Part shown: one piece after another, positions 7,889 through 15,650 of the stretch
Layout of the letters: each line of letters begins with the position of its first letter
How positions within the stretch are numbered: position 1 is the first letter of the stretch
NCBI GenBank assembly: GCA_963668115.1
Contig: OY764147.1
Span: forward strand, 2,294,001-2,358,000
Origin: Plut-88900 sp963668115
Lineage (GTDB): Bacteria; Chloroflexota; Dehalococcoidia; Plut-88900
Length of the DNA: 64,000 nt
Reading direction: 5' to 3'
Made by a program: the position numbers and the translations under genes
The notes under the pieces: generated by a model
Told to the model about the DNA's origin: nothing
Database searches by the model: none
What the model saw: the letters and a program-made list of their open reading frames with translations, nothing else

Positions 7889-8101
7889 ATGCTGCCCCGC
7901 GTGAAAAAACCCAGGCCCGCCGCAGAGTCCCACGGGCTTTTTCAGAAAATTTTCCGCTTTAGGCGTCGTTCAATCAAAACAGCTATGAGTTCAATCAACG
8001 TTCAATCAATGTTCAATCAAGATCAATCAACGTTCAATCAAGTTCTATCGAGTCCAATCAACGCTCAATCAACCCCTAGGAAAGCGCCTGTGCTATCATG
8101 A
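7889..8101 (+). CDS. Possible 70-codon leader ORF overlapping the recA start
   Basis: An ATG at 7889 falls on the predicted transcription start of the 7853-7881 promoter. The frame runs 70 codons across the repeat array, and its TGA (8099-8101) overlaps the recA ATG at 8098 as ATGA, an arrangement used for coupled translation. The peptide is basic at first (MLPRVKKPRPAAE) and then consists of repeat-encoded INVQS/FNQ residues. The CAATCAA repeat is stop-free in all three plus frames, so openness is weak evidence for coding. Treat as a candidate leader peptide, not an established gene. Confidence 0.3.
   Translation: MLPRVKKPRPAAESHGLFQKIFRFRRRSIKTAMSSINVQSMFNQDQSTFNQVLSSPINAQSTPRKAPVLS
7906..7945 (+). 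terminator. Possible attenuator hairpin in the recA leader
   Basis: GCCCG, a 13-nt loop, then CGGGC directly followed by TTTTTC. A flanking AAAAAA tract can extend the pairing to the T run. It lies downstream of the strong recA-proximal promoter and could attenuate leader transcription. The stem is short, so confidence is modest. Confidence 0.35.
7969..8072 (+). repeat. Helically phased TTCAATCAA direct-repeat array upstream of recA
   Basis: Nine copies of TTCAATCAA or close variants begin at 7969, 7990, 8001, 8012, 8022, 8033, 8043, 8053 and 8064. After the first 21-bp step, spacing alternates 10 and 11 bp, an average near 10.5 bp, i.e. one helical turn. The first two units and the intervening AAACAGCTATGAG are also found in the tails of the two ncRNA loci at 43.8 kb and 49.2 kb. 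Confidence 0.85.
8094..8099 (+). promoter_or_regulatory. Possible second -10 box giving leaderless recA mRNA
   Basis: TATCAT, 7 nt before the ATG at 8107 and overlapping the ATG at 8098. If used, it would make 8107 the first codon. No convincing -35 box is seen in the repeat array 17 bp upstream. Confidence 0.35.
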
Positions 8102-9156
8102 CCAACATGACTACGATTACCGAAAAGACCAAAGCCCTCGAACTCGCCCTCGGACACATCGAAAAGCAGTTCGGCCAGGGCTCCATCATGCGCCTCGGCG
8201 ATGCCTCCCGCTCCCTCACCATCGAGGCCATCCCCACCGGCTCCCTCGGCCTCGACATCGCCCTCGGCATCGGCGGCATACCCAAAGGCCGCATCATCGA
8301 AGTCTTCGGCGCCGAGTCCGCCGGCAAGTCCACCCTCGGCCAGCACCTCATCGCCCAAGCCCAGGCCGCCGGCGGCATGGCCGCCTACATCGACGCCGAG
8401 CACGCCCTCGACCCCGCCTACGCCGCCAACTGCGGCATCAACATCGAAGACCTCCTGATCTCCCAGCCCGACACCGGCGAGCAGGCCCTCGAAATCGCCG
8501 AAGCCCTCATCCGCTCCAACGCCGTCGACATCGTCATCATCGACTCCGTCGCCGCCCTCGTCCCCCGCGCCGAGATCGAAGGCGAAATGGGCGACACCCA
8601 CGTCGGCCTCCAGGCCCGCCTCATGTCCCAGGCCCTCCGCAAGCTCACCGCCGCCACCAGCCGCTCCCACTGCGCCGTCGTCTTCATCAACCAGCTCCGG
8701 GAGAAGGTCGGCGTCATGTTCGGCAACCCGGAGGTCACCCCCGGCGGCCGCGCCCTCAAGTTCTACAGCTCCGTCCGCATCGACCTCCGCCGCATCGAGG
8801 CCATAAAGCAGCAGTCGACGGTCATCGGGAACCGCGTCCGCGCCAAGGTCGTCAAGAACAAGGTCGCCGCACCCTTCCGCATGGCCGAGTTCGACATCAT
8901 GTTCAACCGCGGCATCAGCCGCGAAGGAGACCTCGTAGACCTCGGCGTAGAGCACGGCCTCCTCAGGAAGAGCGGCGCCTTCTACTCCTGGGAGGAGACC
9001 CGGCTCGGCCAGGGTCGGGAGAACGCCAAGGCCTACCTCCTTAGCAACCCCGCCATCGCCTTCTCCCTAGAAAACCGCATCCGTGAAATCGCCGAGCTTC
9101 CCCAGCTCCCCATCCCCGTCTCCCTCCTCAACCCGGACGGCCGCGAGCCGTTCTAG
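8098..9156 (+). CDS. recA: Recombinase RecA
   Basis: DNA-dependent ATPase that forms the strand-exchange filament and drives SOS self-cleavage. 352 codons from 8098, or 349 from ATG 8107 (MTTITEKTKALELALGHIEKQFG). The second start looks better against family N termini and against the TATCAT box. Walker A is GAESAGKST (family usual GPESSGKTT), Walker B lies in VIIDSVAALVPRAEIEGE, then MRKLT-type (LRKLTAATSRSHCAVVFINQLREKVGVMFGNPE) loop L2 residues. The C terminus lacks a long acidic tail. recX is not adjacent but lies 1.7 kb away beyond an oppositely oriented oxidoreductase gene. The leader is unusual; see the repeat array and promoter entries. Confidence 0.97.
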   Translation: MTNMTTITEKTKALELALGHIEKQFGQGSIMRLGDASRSLTIEAIPTGSLGLDIALGIGGIPKGRIIEVFGAESAGKSTLGQHLIAQAQAAGGMAAYIDAEHALDPAYAANCGINIEDLLISQPDTGEQALEIAEALIRSNAVDIVIIDSVAALVPRAEIEGEMGDTHVGLQARLMSQALRKLTAATSRSHCAVVFINQLREKVGVMFGNPEVTPGGRALKFYSSVRIDLRRIEAIKQQSTVIGNRVRAKVVKNKVAAPFRMAEFDIMFNRGISREGDLVDLGVEHGLLRKSGAFYSWEETRLGQGRENAKAYLLSNPAIAFSLENRIREIAELPQLPIPVSLLNPDGREPF

Positions 9157-9180
9157 GATTCACAGCCCTTGACCCTCGGA

Positions 9181-10740
9181 CTAGCCCACCACCCCCTCCC
9201 GCAGGTCCTTGATCACCTCGTGGGCGGCGTTGTGGCCTGGCGCCCCTCTCACCGTGCCGCCGGGGTGGGTGCCTGCCCCGCAGAGGTAGTAGCCGGGTAT
9301 CGGCGTCCGGTAGTCGCTCATCCCGCGGATGGGTCGGGCGTTGAACAGCTGGGCGAAGGCGTTCTCGGCATGGAACATGTGCCCGTGGGTCAGGTACAGC
9401 TTCTCCTCCAAATCCCTGGGCGATAGGAACTGGTAGTCGATGATGGCGTCGGGGATGTTCGGGGCGTAGATGGCGAGGGTGTCGATGCAGCGCTTCCCGA
9501 AAACGTCCCGCTCGGTGTCCCAGTCCGTATCCCGAAGGTGGTAGGGCGCATACTGCACGAACAACCCCAGGCTGTGCTTCCCCTCCGGCACGATGCTGGA
9601 GTCCGTCGCAGAGTGGAGCACGCAGTACATGTAAGGCTCCCGGGACGTCCCCCCGAACTTGGCGTCGTCCCACGCCCGCTCCAGGTAGTCCACCGAGGGG
9701 CATATCCTGAACGGCGCAACGTGATGAGGGGCCAGCTCCCTACCGGGGATCGCGGTGAAGTCGGGCGGTTCGCTCAGTGCGAGGTTGATCTTGAACACCA
9801 CACCCTCGCTCCTTACAGACTCCACCCGCCGCCGGAAACTCCCGTCCAGATGTTCCGCTTCGATGAGGTCCAGCAAACTGCGCTTCGGGTCTGCGTTGGA
9901 CAGCACGACTCGGGCGTTCAGCACTTCCCCGTTCACCAGCTCCACCCCCGTGGCCCTTTCATCCCTGACCACCACCCGCGCCACCTCCGCCTCCGTCCGC
10001 ACCTCCGCCCCCTGACTCCGGGCGCAAGCCGCCAGAGCCGCGGTGATCGCCCCCATGCCTCCGGGTACCGTGCCTATGGGTACTCCCAACTCGGGCCAGT
10101 AATGGAGCACCATGTACACGCTCCCCGGCGAATAAGGCCCGCCCGCCAGGCCCACCACGCCATTAGATACGACGTTGGCCTTGACCTCTTCCGTCTCAAA
10201 CCGCGCGTCCAGGAAGTCCTTCATGGGGCTGGTCAGCACTTCCTGGAAGAAATACGCATCCTCGGGGTCCGGGAACTGCCTGCATATCTCCTCGATGCTC
10301 ATGGGAGGCCTCAGCTCCAAAGGCTTCAGCACCGACACCAGCCTGTCCATCCGCATGCGCAGGTCCAGGAACGCCTCTCCGTCCTTTCGGGAGAACTTGG
10401 CGAACTCGTCTAGGGTCCTGACGGGGTCGTTCCAGGCCAGGATGTACCGGCCGTCGGGAAATAGCTGTAGAGACGTGGGGTCGTACGACACCAGCGGCCC
10501 GTACCCGAACTTGTGAAGCTCAAGGTCGGAGGCAATCTTCGGCTTCAGCAGCCCCCCGACCATTGCCGCCGTCGACACCCGGAACCCGGGAAACGTGTCC
10601 TTTTCCGTCACCGAAGCCCCGCCCACCACCCCCCGACGCTCCAGCACCGTCACCTTCAGCCCTGCCTTGGCCAGGTAGCAGGCCGCCACCAGCCCGTTAT
10701 GCCCGCCCCCGATGATTACGGCATCCAAATCGTTAGCCAA
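9181..10740 (-). CDS. FAD-dependent phytoene-desaturase-like oxidoreductase
   Basis: 519 residues. A Rossmann dinucleotide-binding motif opens the protein (DAVIIGGGHNGLVAACYLAKAG, then VLERRGVVGGASVTE). A C-terminal FAD-contacting element reads GYYLCGAGTHPGGTVRGAPGHNAA, the form seen in CrtI/PYROXD2-like enzymes. Substrate unknown; no carotenoid genes are nearby. The chosen start is TTG 10740 (MANDLDAVIIGGG) because GGAGG lies 8 nt upstream, giving a normal short N terminus before the Rossmann fold. The longer frame from 10800 adds unrelated residues. It is divergent from recX and convergent with recA, 24 bp after the recA stop. Confidence 0.88.
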   Translation of the reverse strand: MANDLDAVIIGGGHNGLVAACYLAKAGLKVTVLERRGVVGGASVTEKDTFPGFRVSTAAMVGGLLKPKIASDLELHKFGYGPLVSYDPTSLQLFPDGRYILAWNDPVRTLDEFAKFSRKDGEAFLDLRMRMDRLVSVLKPLELRPPMSIEEICRQFPDPEDAYFFQEVLTSPMKDFLDARFETEEVKANVVSNGVVGLAGGPYSPGSVYMVLHYWPELGVPIGTVPGGMGAITAALAACARSQGAEVRTEAEVARVVVRDERATGVELVNGEVLNARVVLSNADPKRSLLDLIEAEHLDGSFRRRVESVRSEGVVFKINLALSEPPDFTAIPGRELAPHHVAPFRICPSVDYLERAWDDAKFGGTSREPYMYCVLHSATDSSIVPEGKHSLGLFVQYAPYHLRDTDWDTERDVFGKRCIDTLAIYAPNIPDAIIDYQFLSPRDLEEKLYLTHGHMFHAENAFAQLFNARPIRGMSDYRTPIPGYYLCGAGTHPGGTVRGAPGHNAAHEVIKDLREGVVG

Positions 10741-10814
10741 GGCGCATCCCTCCCGCTGAAATGTTGTGGAAGGGTAGGAATGGCGGGAGTCGAGTGTCAA
10801 GCGTAGACTCGAGT

Positions 10815-10843
10815 TTGAACAGCCACCTGCTAACGCCTAGAAT
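10815..10843 (+). promoter_or_regulatory. Sigma-70 promoter for recX, leaderless
   Basis: TTGAAC (10815-10820), 17-bp spacer, TAGAAT (10838-10843). The -10 box ends 8 nt before the recX ATG at 10852 and no RBS is present, so the mRNA probably begins at or next to the start codon. Confidence 0.65.
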
Positions 10844-10851
10844 CTTCTCCC

Positions 10852-11490
10852 ATGCCCCTAATCACCGATATCCGTCCCCAGAAGAAGCGCCACGATCGGG
10901 TCAACGTCTTCATAGACGGCCGCTACGCCTTCGCCCTGGACTGGCTCTCCGCCCACGAGGCCCGGCTCGAAACCGGCCAGGAACTCTCCGACGAGCAATT
11001 GGCCGAGCTAATGGACAAGGCGGGCCTCGACTCCGCTCTCTCCATCGCCCTCCGATACCTTTCGGCCCGGCCCCGCAGCGAACGCGAGCTCCGCACCCGC
11101 CTGCGCCAGAGAAAGATCGGAGAGGCCTTAATCGACCGCACTGTCGAGCAGCTAAAGACGCGCGGCCTGCTTGACGATTTCACCTTCGCCCAGTACTGGG
11201 TTGACCAGCGGGTTACGTTCCGACCCCGCAGCCGCAGGATGCTCGAGATGGAGCTCCGCCAGAAGGGCGTCAACGGCTCGGCCATAGAGGACGTGACCCT
11301 GGACATGGACGACGAGGCCGAGGCCTACCGGGCCGCCCAGCGCCGCGCCCGGACCCTCCCCACCGACGACTTCGATGCCTTCTTCAAGAAGCTCGTCGAC
11401 CACTTAAGACGTAGGGGGTTCGGATACGCCACGGCCTCCAAAACCGCCCGTGGCCTCTGGGCCGAACTCACCTCCCCCGACGAATCCTGA
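10852..11490 (+). CDS. recX: Regulatory protein RecX
   Basis: 212 residues, a modulator that caps or destabilises RecA filaments. Family features are seen: ALSIALRYLSARPRSERELRTRLRQRKI in the first three-helix repeat, GLLDDFTFAQYWVDQR in the second and FKKLVDHLRRRGFGYATA in the third. ATG 10852 follows a well-formed promoter without an RBS. In many bacteria recX follows recA directly; here a 1.6-kb minus-strand oxidoreductase gene separates them, so recX has its own promoter. It converges on the flavin monooxygenase gene, with 5 bp between the stops. Confidence 0.92.
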   Translation: MPLITDIRPQKKRHDRVNVFIDGRYAFALDWLSAHEARLETGQELSDEQLAELMDKAGLDSALSIALRYLSARPRSERELRTRLRQRKIGEALIDRTVEQLKTRGLLDDFTFAQYWVDQRVTFRPRSRRMLEMELRQKGVNGSAIEDVTLDMDDEAEAYRAAQRRARTLPTDDFDAFFKKLVDHLRRRGFGYATASKTARGLWAELTSPDES

Positions 11491-11495
11491 GGCCC

Positions 11496-12629
11496 CTATT
11501 TGAAGTGTGGGATAACCTCGGAGGCGAACAGGTCCAGGCTGTGCATCACCTGCTCGAAGCTGAGCCCCGGGAAGTTCAGGAACAGTGCCAGGTGCCGGCA
11601 CCCGGTCTCTGCCACTAGCTCCTCGATCTGCTCCCTGACCGTCTCCGGTGACCCGACTAGTATCAAATCGTGCTTCTGGTTGAAGTCGAAGTAGCTGAGG
11701 TTGTAGTCCTCGTCGGCCATCTCGTGCGCGAAGGCCATTTTGGTGCGGACCTTGCGGGGATCGTGCTTGGCCCACTCCCCGAACATGTTGAAGTTATCCC
11801 GAACGGCGCTCACGGCCTCCTCGTATGTGTCGGCGAGGAAGGTGGGCCGCATAACTGCCACCCCCTCGCCGGGTCGAAGCTCCCGACCCTCGGTTTCCAG
11901 TGCAACCTCGTTGTATATCCCCCAGGCCTCCCTGATCTTCTCATATGAGAGCGCCAGGCAGATGTTCCCCATTCCCCTGCTCGCCGAGAACCGATGAGAC
12001 TGTAGGGAATCCCCCATCTGCCACATGGGCGGGTGGGGCTTCTGGTAGGGCTTCGGGTGGACGCCCAGGGCTATGAGCTCGCCGTCAGGAGAGTGGAACC
12101 GGCCGTCACGTATAAACTCCGACTGCTCTATCCATCCCGGCCTTGGGAGGTGGTAGAACTCCCCCGAGTGGGTGAAGGCGACCTCTGTCCACGCCTTCTT
12201 GACGATGTCCAGGGACTCGGAGAAGAGGGCGTAGCTGCGGTCCGGGTCTCGACGGTCGGCATCCGGGTGGAACTGGATCGACGCCCGGCCGTTCAGCCCA
12301 CGTGCCACCCCAAAGTCCACCCGACCCTTGGTGAAGTGGTCCAGCAGCGCCACGTCTTCGGCGACTCGTAGGGGGTGCCAGTCGGGGAGGATGACTCCGC
12401 ACTGGCCGATGCGGAGGGTGTCGGTGTGAGCGGCCAGGTCCTGCCCGAGCATGAGGGGGTTGGGGGAGGTGGCCAGCCACCCGTCCCAGGCGAAGTGGTG
12501 CTCGGCGATCCAGACGCCTGTGAACCCACCCTGCTCAAGGAGACGGGCCTCCTCCCGCATCTCATCGACCATTGTGTCCCAGGGGTAGGGAGTGCCGAGG
12601 TGATAGTAGGGCGTGCTATCGAATCTCAT
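11496..12629 (-). CDS. LLM-class flavin-dependent monooxygenase
   Basis: 377-residue bacterial-luciferase-like TIM-barrel oxidoreductase. Typical motifs: GFTGVWIAEHHF near the N terminus, RIGQCGVILPDWHPLRVAEDVALLDHFTKGRVDFGVARG for the flavin-phosphate region, and PETVREQIEELVAETGCRHLALFLNFPG near the end. Such enzymes use reduced FMN or F420 to oxidise diverse organics; the substrate is not inferable. ATG 12629 (MRFDSTPYYH) has a GGAGG RBS; the longer frame up to 12752 encodes no family sequence. It is divergent from the amidohydrolase gene, with which it may share a catabolic role. Two shorter LLM paralogues occur at 55.3-57.2 kb. Confidence 0.9.
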   Translation of the reverse strand: MRFDSTPYYHLGTPYPWDTMVDEMREEARLLEQGGFTGVWIAEHHFAWDGWLATSPNPLMLGQDLAAHTDTLRIGQCGVILPDWHPLRVAEDVALLDHFTKGRVDFGVARGLNGRASIQFHPDADRRDPDRSYALFSESLDIVKKAWTEVAFTHSGEFYHLPRPGWIEQSEFIRDGRFHSPDGELIALGVHPKPYQKPHPPMWQMGDSLQSHRFSASRGMGNICLALSYEKIREAWGIYNEVALETEGRELRPGEGVAVMRPTFLADTYEEAVSAVRDNFNMFGEWAKHDPRKVRTKMAFAHEMADEDYNLSYFDFNQKHDLILVGSPETVREQIEELVAETGCRHLALFLNFPGLSFEQVMHSLDLFASEVIPHFK

Positions 12630-12780
12630 TGCGCCAACCTCCACTCCTCGGGGCCCTGGGGCTAGAGTGGCATGGTAGCAGGGGGTGCTCTGGTTTGCCA
12701 CATATCTGAATCCGTATGGTATGTTGAGTGAGCATTTACACTGGGGGTTCACGGCAATTCACGCCTGAGGGAGTCGGGAG

Positions 12781-13719
12781 ATGACCATTGACATCCACAA
12801 CCACATCTGGACCCGAGAATACCTCTCCGACCACTGGTGGGACATCTACGCCAACTTCTTCTCCACCTATATCACCGACTCCCCCTTCTCCGGCACCCCC
12901 GAGGAGATCGACCGCAACCTCTTCGCCAAGTGCTTCGACCCCGACGGCTCGGACTGCATCGCCGAGATGGACGAGGCCGGCATAGACCTCACCATCAACA
13001 CCGCAATTGACGGCTCCTGCGCCCTTGGTGTTGCGCCCAAGTCCGTCGAGGACCAGAACCGGGAACTCGCCGAGATCTGCGCCGCCCACCCCGACCGCTA
13101 TGTCTTCTTCTCGTGCATCGACCCCAGGGCGGACGGGGCACTGGAATTCGTCGAACGTTCCGTCGAGGAGTGGAATGCCAAAGGGTTCAAGTTCCACCCC
13201 AACATGAGCGGCCTGTTTCCGTGGCACGAGGCCGCGTACCCCATCTACGAACGCCTCCAGGCCCTCGGCCTCCCCGTCCTCTTCCACACCGGCCAGATGT
13301 TCGAGCCCCTGGACCCCAAGTTCAGCCAGCCCAAAGAGCTGGTCCAGGTCCTCACCGACTTCCCAGACCTCAAGGTCATCGCCGCACACATGGGCATCGC
13401 CTCATGGCGGGAGCTTATTGAGGTCGCGCAGGGCAGGCCAAACTTGGTCACCGACTTCTCAGCATTCCAGCACGAAGCGGCGACCAACTATGGTCGCTTC
13501 TGCCTGGTGTTGCGTCGGGTGATGGACGGCCTGGGCCCCGACCGCGTCCTCTTCGGCTGCGACGGCCCCGTCTGGACTCGCTGGTACTCCCGCAAGTGGT
13601 GGGTTGATCTCATCCACGACCTGCCTGAGAACCCGACGGAGAGGGCGTCGTTCACCCGTGACGAAGTCGAGGCCATGATGCACGGCAACGCAGCCCACCT
13701 CCTGGGCCTCGACACCTGA
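12781..13719 (+). CDS. Amidohydrolase family 2 (ACMSD-like) protein
   Basis: 312 residues, PF04909-type metal-dependent TIM barrel. The first metal ligands are in MTIDIHNHIW (H6 and H8). Further ligands fit FKFHPNMSGLFPW, LPVLFHTGQMFEP and VIAAHMGIASW, and the late Asp is in VLFGCDGPVWTRWYSRKWW. Members decarboxylate or hydrolyse aromatic and cyclic acids. The GGGAGTCGGGAG ribosome-binding region directly precedes ATG 12781. Followed 67 bp later by the HD-domain gene in the same direction, so the two may be cotranscribed, and divergent from the LLM monooxygenase; together they look like a small catabolic group. Confidence 0.88.
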   Translation: MTIDIHNHIWTREYLSDHWWDIYANFFSTYITDSPFSGTPEEIDRNLFAKCFDPDGSDCIAEMDEAGIDLTINTAIDGSCALGVAPKSVEDQNRELAEICAAHPDRYVFFSCIDPRADGALEFVERSVEEWNAKGFKFHPNMSGLFPWHEAAYPIYERLQALGLPVLFHTGQMFEPLDPKFSQPKELVQVLTDFPDLKVIAAHMGIASWRELIEVAQGRPNLVTDFSAFQHEAATNYGRFCLVLRRVMDGLGPDRVLFGCDGPVWTRWYSRKWWVDLIHDLPENPTERASFTRDEVEAMMHGNAAHLLGLDT

Positions 13720-13786
13720 CGCCTGTGTTGTGCCCTCACCGGATACGTAATAAACTGGCCCGACCACACTACCGGAGCCGAATGAC

Positions 13787-14362
13787 ATGACTACCAAAGA
13801 ACGCGCCACCTACTCCAGCATGGAGACCAGCACCCAGGAGGACTGGGACATCATCAAGCAGTACGCCGACCAACGTCGGGAGCGGGTCTACGACTCCCTG
13901 ATGAACATGCTCAAGCAGATGGAGTTCTCGGACGACGGCGGGCCGGTGAACGGCCTTGAGCATTCTCTACAGTCGGCGACCCGGGCCTACGAGGACGGCG
14001 CAGACGAAGAGACCGTCTTCGTCGCCCTGTTCCACGACGTCGGGCAGATAGTGTCACAGGACAACCACTCCGAGGTGGCGGCGGCCATCCTCAGACCCTA
14101 CATCTCCAGGAAGAACCACTGGATAGTACAGCACCACGGAGAGTTCCAGGGCTACTACTTCTGGCACATGACGGGCAAGGACCGCTACGCCCGGGAGAAA
14201 TACAAGGACAACCCCTACTACCAGGACTGCATCGACTGGTGCTACAAGTACGACCAGAACGCCTTCGCACAGGACTACCCGACCAAGCCGCTGGAGTTCT
14301 TCGAACCTATCGTGAAGAGGGTCATGGCACGCAATCCCTGGCAGGCCTACGAGGCCAATTAG
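13787..14362 (+). CDS. HD-domain protein, PhnZ-like
   Basis: 191 residues. The HD metal-site pattern is EHSLQSATRAYEDGADEETVFVALFHDVGQ, then NHSEVAAAILRPYIS and a later WIVQHHGEFQGYYFWH. This spacing is like the mixed-valent di-iron HD oxygenases (PhnZ and related proteins) rather than signalling phosphodiesterases; assignment to oxygenase is an inference. No transmembrane region. It lies 67 bp after the amidohydrolase gene and converges on the exchanger gene. A catabolic role with these neighbours is plausible. Confidence 0.72.
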   Translation: MTTKERATYSSMETSTQEDWDIIKQYADQRRERVYDSLMNMLKQMEFSDDGGPVNGLEHSLQSATRAYEDGADEETVFVALFHDVGQIVSQDNHSEVAAAILRPYISRKNHWIVQHHGEFQGYYFWHMTGKDRYAREKYKDNPYYQDCIDWCYKYDQNAFAQDYPTKPLEFFEPIVKRVMARNPWQAYEAN

Positions 14363-14377
14363 GCCATCCCGACCGGG

Positions 14378-15622
14378 TCACTCAGACCCACGGCCCGAGT
14401 CCCCTCCACCCCCCGCACCCCCGGGCATCGCGGAGCGAATTATGCCGGGCAACTGGGCTATCCTGTCTCTGTCGACGGTTAGAATGGCAATGCTAAGGAC
14501 GACGTAGAGGATCGAAAATCCAAGCCGTATCTCAAGATCGTAGGGCAGGGCAAGCTCCTCCATGATCAACTGCTGCACCAGTTGAGTTGTAAACAGCCCG
14601 AACAGTGCTATGGCGCTTTGCAAAGAAATGGACAGCTTCAGTAGCAGCACCACTGCAAAAAGTGATTGCGCCGCCGTCAGGAAGACCTCTACCGCCTGCC
14701 TGTTGTCCATGGCCAGCCCGTCCAGCGACCCGGCTGAAATGTTGTAGGCCGCCGGCAGCGTCGCCACCAGCAGAGTCCACTGGTTCACCTTCGACGACAC
14801 TAGGATCCCGATTCCGTCCTCCCCCCGACCCTTCAGCACGAATATCGCCGCCACCAGCATCTCCGGGGCTTCCGAGGCCAGGGGCGCGATCCACTGGATA
14901 AGCAGGAACTCGCTCAGGCCGAGGCTATGACCCGTCTCTTTCAGGCTCTCGACGAAGGGCTCGGCCATCAAGAGGATGGTGCCTGCGGCAATGACGAACA
15001 AGACTATGATCACCGTGCGGCGCTTCGCCGTGGGCAGCGCCCCGATAAGGGCCGATGGCCCCACCAGCTCCGCCTCCACTATCTCCGATTTGAAGTTGGT
15101 CCATACGAAGAGTAGGAAGAGGGCGCCGAGGACGAAGGTGTCGGCGAGGTGAAGCTGGCCCCTCAGGACTATGGTGAAGGCATACAGGGTGGCGACGAGC
15201 AGGATAGCCAGGGCCGGTGAGGCCGCCCCGCCTATCGAGAGGTTCCTCTTTCGGGTCTTGAACCAGTAGAGCAGCACTACCAGGCTCCACCCGATGCCGA
15301 TGAGGAGCCGGTTGGCCCCCGTCATGTTGGCCGTGGCCAGGTTCACGTTCTCCGGGATGTATGCGGCGCTCCACGCCAGGTACACGTCAATGGCGTACTC
15401 AGGGAGGACGGCCACGACCGCCAGGACGGAGATGGCCAAGGCCCTCGGGATATCCATCTCCGCCACTTCCAACGACCAGGACAGCAGAAACGCACTCCCC
15501 ACAATGGCCAGCCCATAAAGAATCGCAGCGACCACGGCAGGCGGATGAGCCCCCGCGCTCCAGACAACAAGGCCCGGCACCGTGATCGCAATGGCAATCG
15601 GGATCCAGAGCCACTGGTTCAT
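14378..15622 (-). CDS. Sodium/calcium exchanger-type cation antiporter
   Basis: 414 residues, about 10-11 hydrophobic segments. Two homologous halves of the CaCA superfamily are visible: an N-terminal alpha repeat with AISVLAVVAVLPEYAIDVYLAW followed by ATANMTGANRLLIG, and a C-terminal repeat IQWIAPLASEAPEMLVAAIFVLKGRGEDGIGILVSSKVNQWTLLV. Acidic residues in both repeats (PEYAID, SEAPE) match the ion-binding positions. It probably exports Ca2+ or another cation in exchange for Na+ or H+ across the inner membrane. The C-terminal tail is Gly-rich. It converges on the HD gene, with 15 bp between stops. Confidence 0.88.
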   Translation of the reverse strand: MNQWLWIPIAIAITVPGLVVWSAGAHPPAVVAAILYGLAIVGSAFLLSWSLEVAEMDIPRALAISVLAVVAVLPEYAIDVYLAWSAAYIPENVNLATANMTGANRLLIGIGWSLVVLLYWFKTRKRNLSIGGAASPALAILLVATLYAFTIVLRGQLHLADTFVLGALFLLFVWTNFKSEIVEAELVGPSALIGALPTAKRRTVIIVLFVIAAGTILLMAEPFVESLKETGHSLGLSEFLLIQWIAPLASEAPEMLVAAIFVLKGRGEDGIGILVSSKVNQWTLLVATLPAAYNISAGSLDGLAMDNRQAVEVFLTAAQSLFAVVLLLKLSISLQSAIALFGLFTTQLVQQLIMEELALPYDLEIRLGFSILYVVLSIAILTVDRDRIAQLPGIIRSAMPGGAGGGGDSGRGSE

Positions 15623-15650
15623 GGGTTAGCGGGGGGTGGGGTGGAGGTCA

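Noticed and set aside
7969..8072. CRISPR array upstream of recA
   Set aside because: The units are only 9-11 bp and have no spacers of 25-40 bp.
7853..8107. LexA/SOS box in front of recA
   Set aside because: Neither CGAACRNRYGTTYG nor CTGTN8ACAG is present; the only partial match is a CGAACACC half-site with no symmetric partner.
8065..8955. 296-codon minus-strand frame across recA and similar long antisense frames (for example 18589-19653, 31640-33127 and 59845-61434)
   Set aside because: These are mirror frames produced by strong third-position G/C bias in the genuine genes; their amino acid composition is biased and they show no domain.
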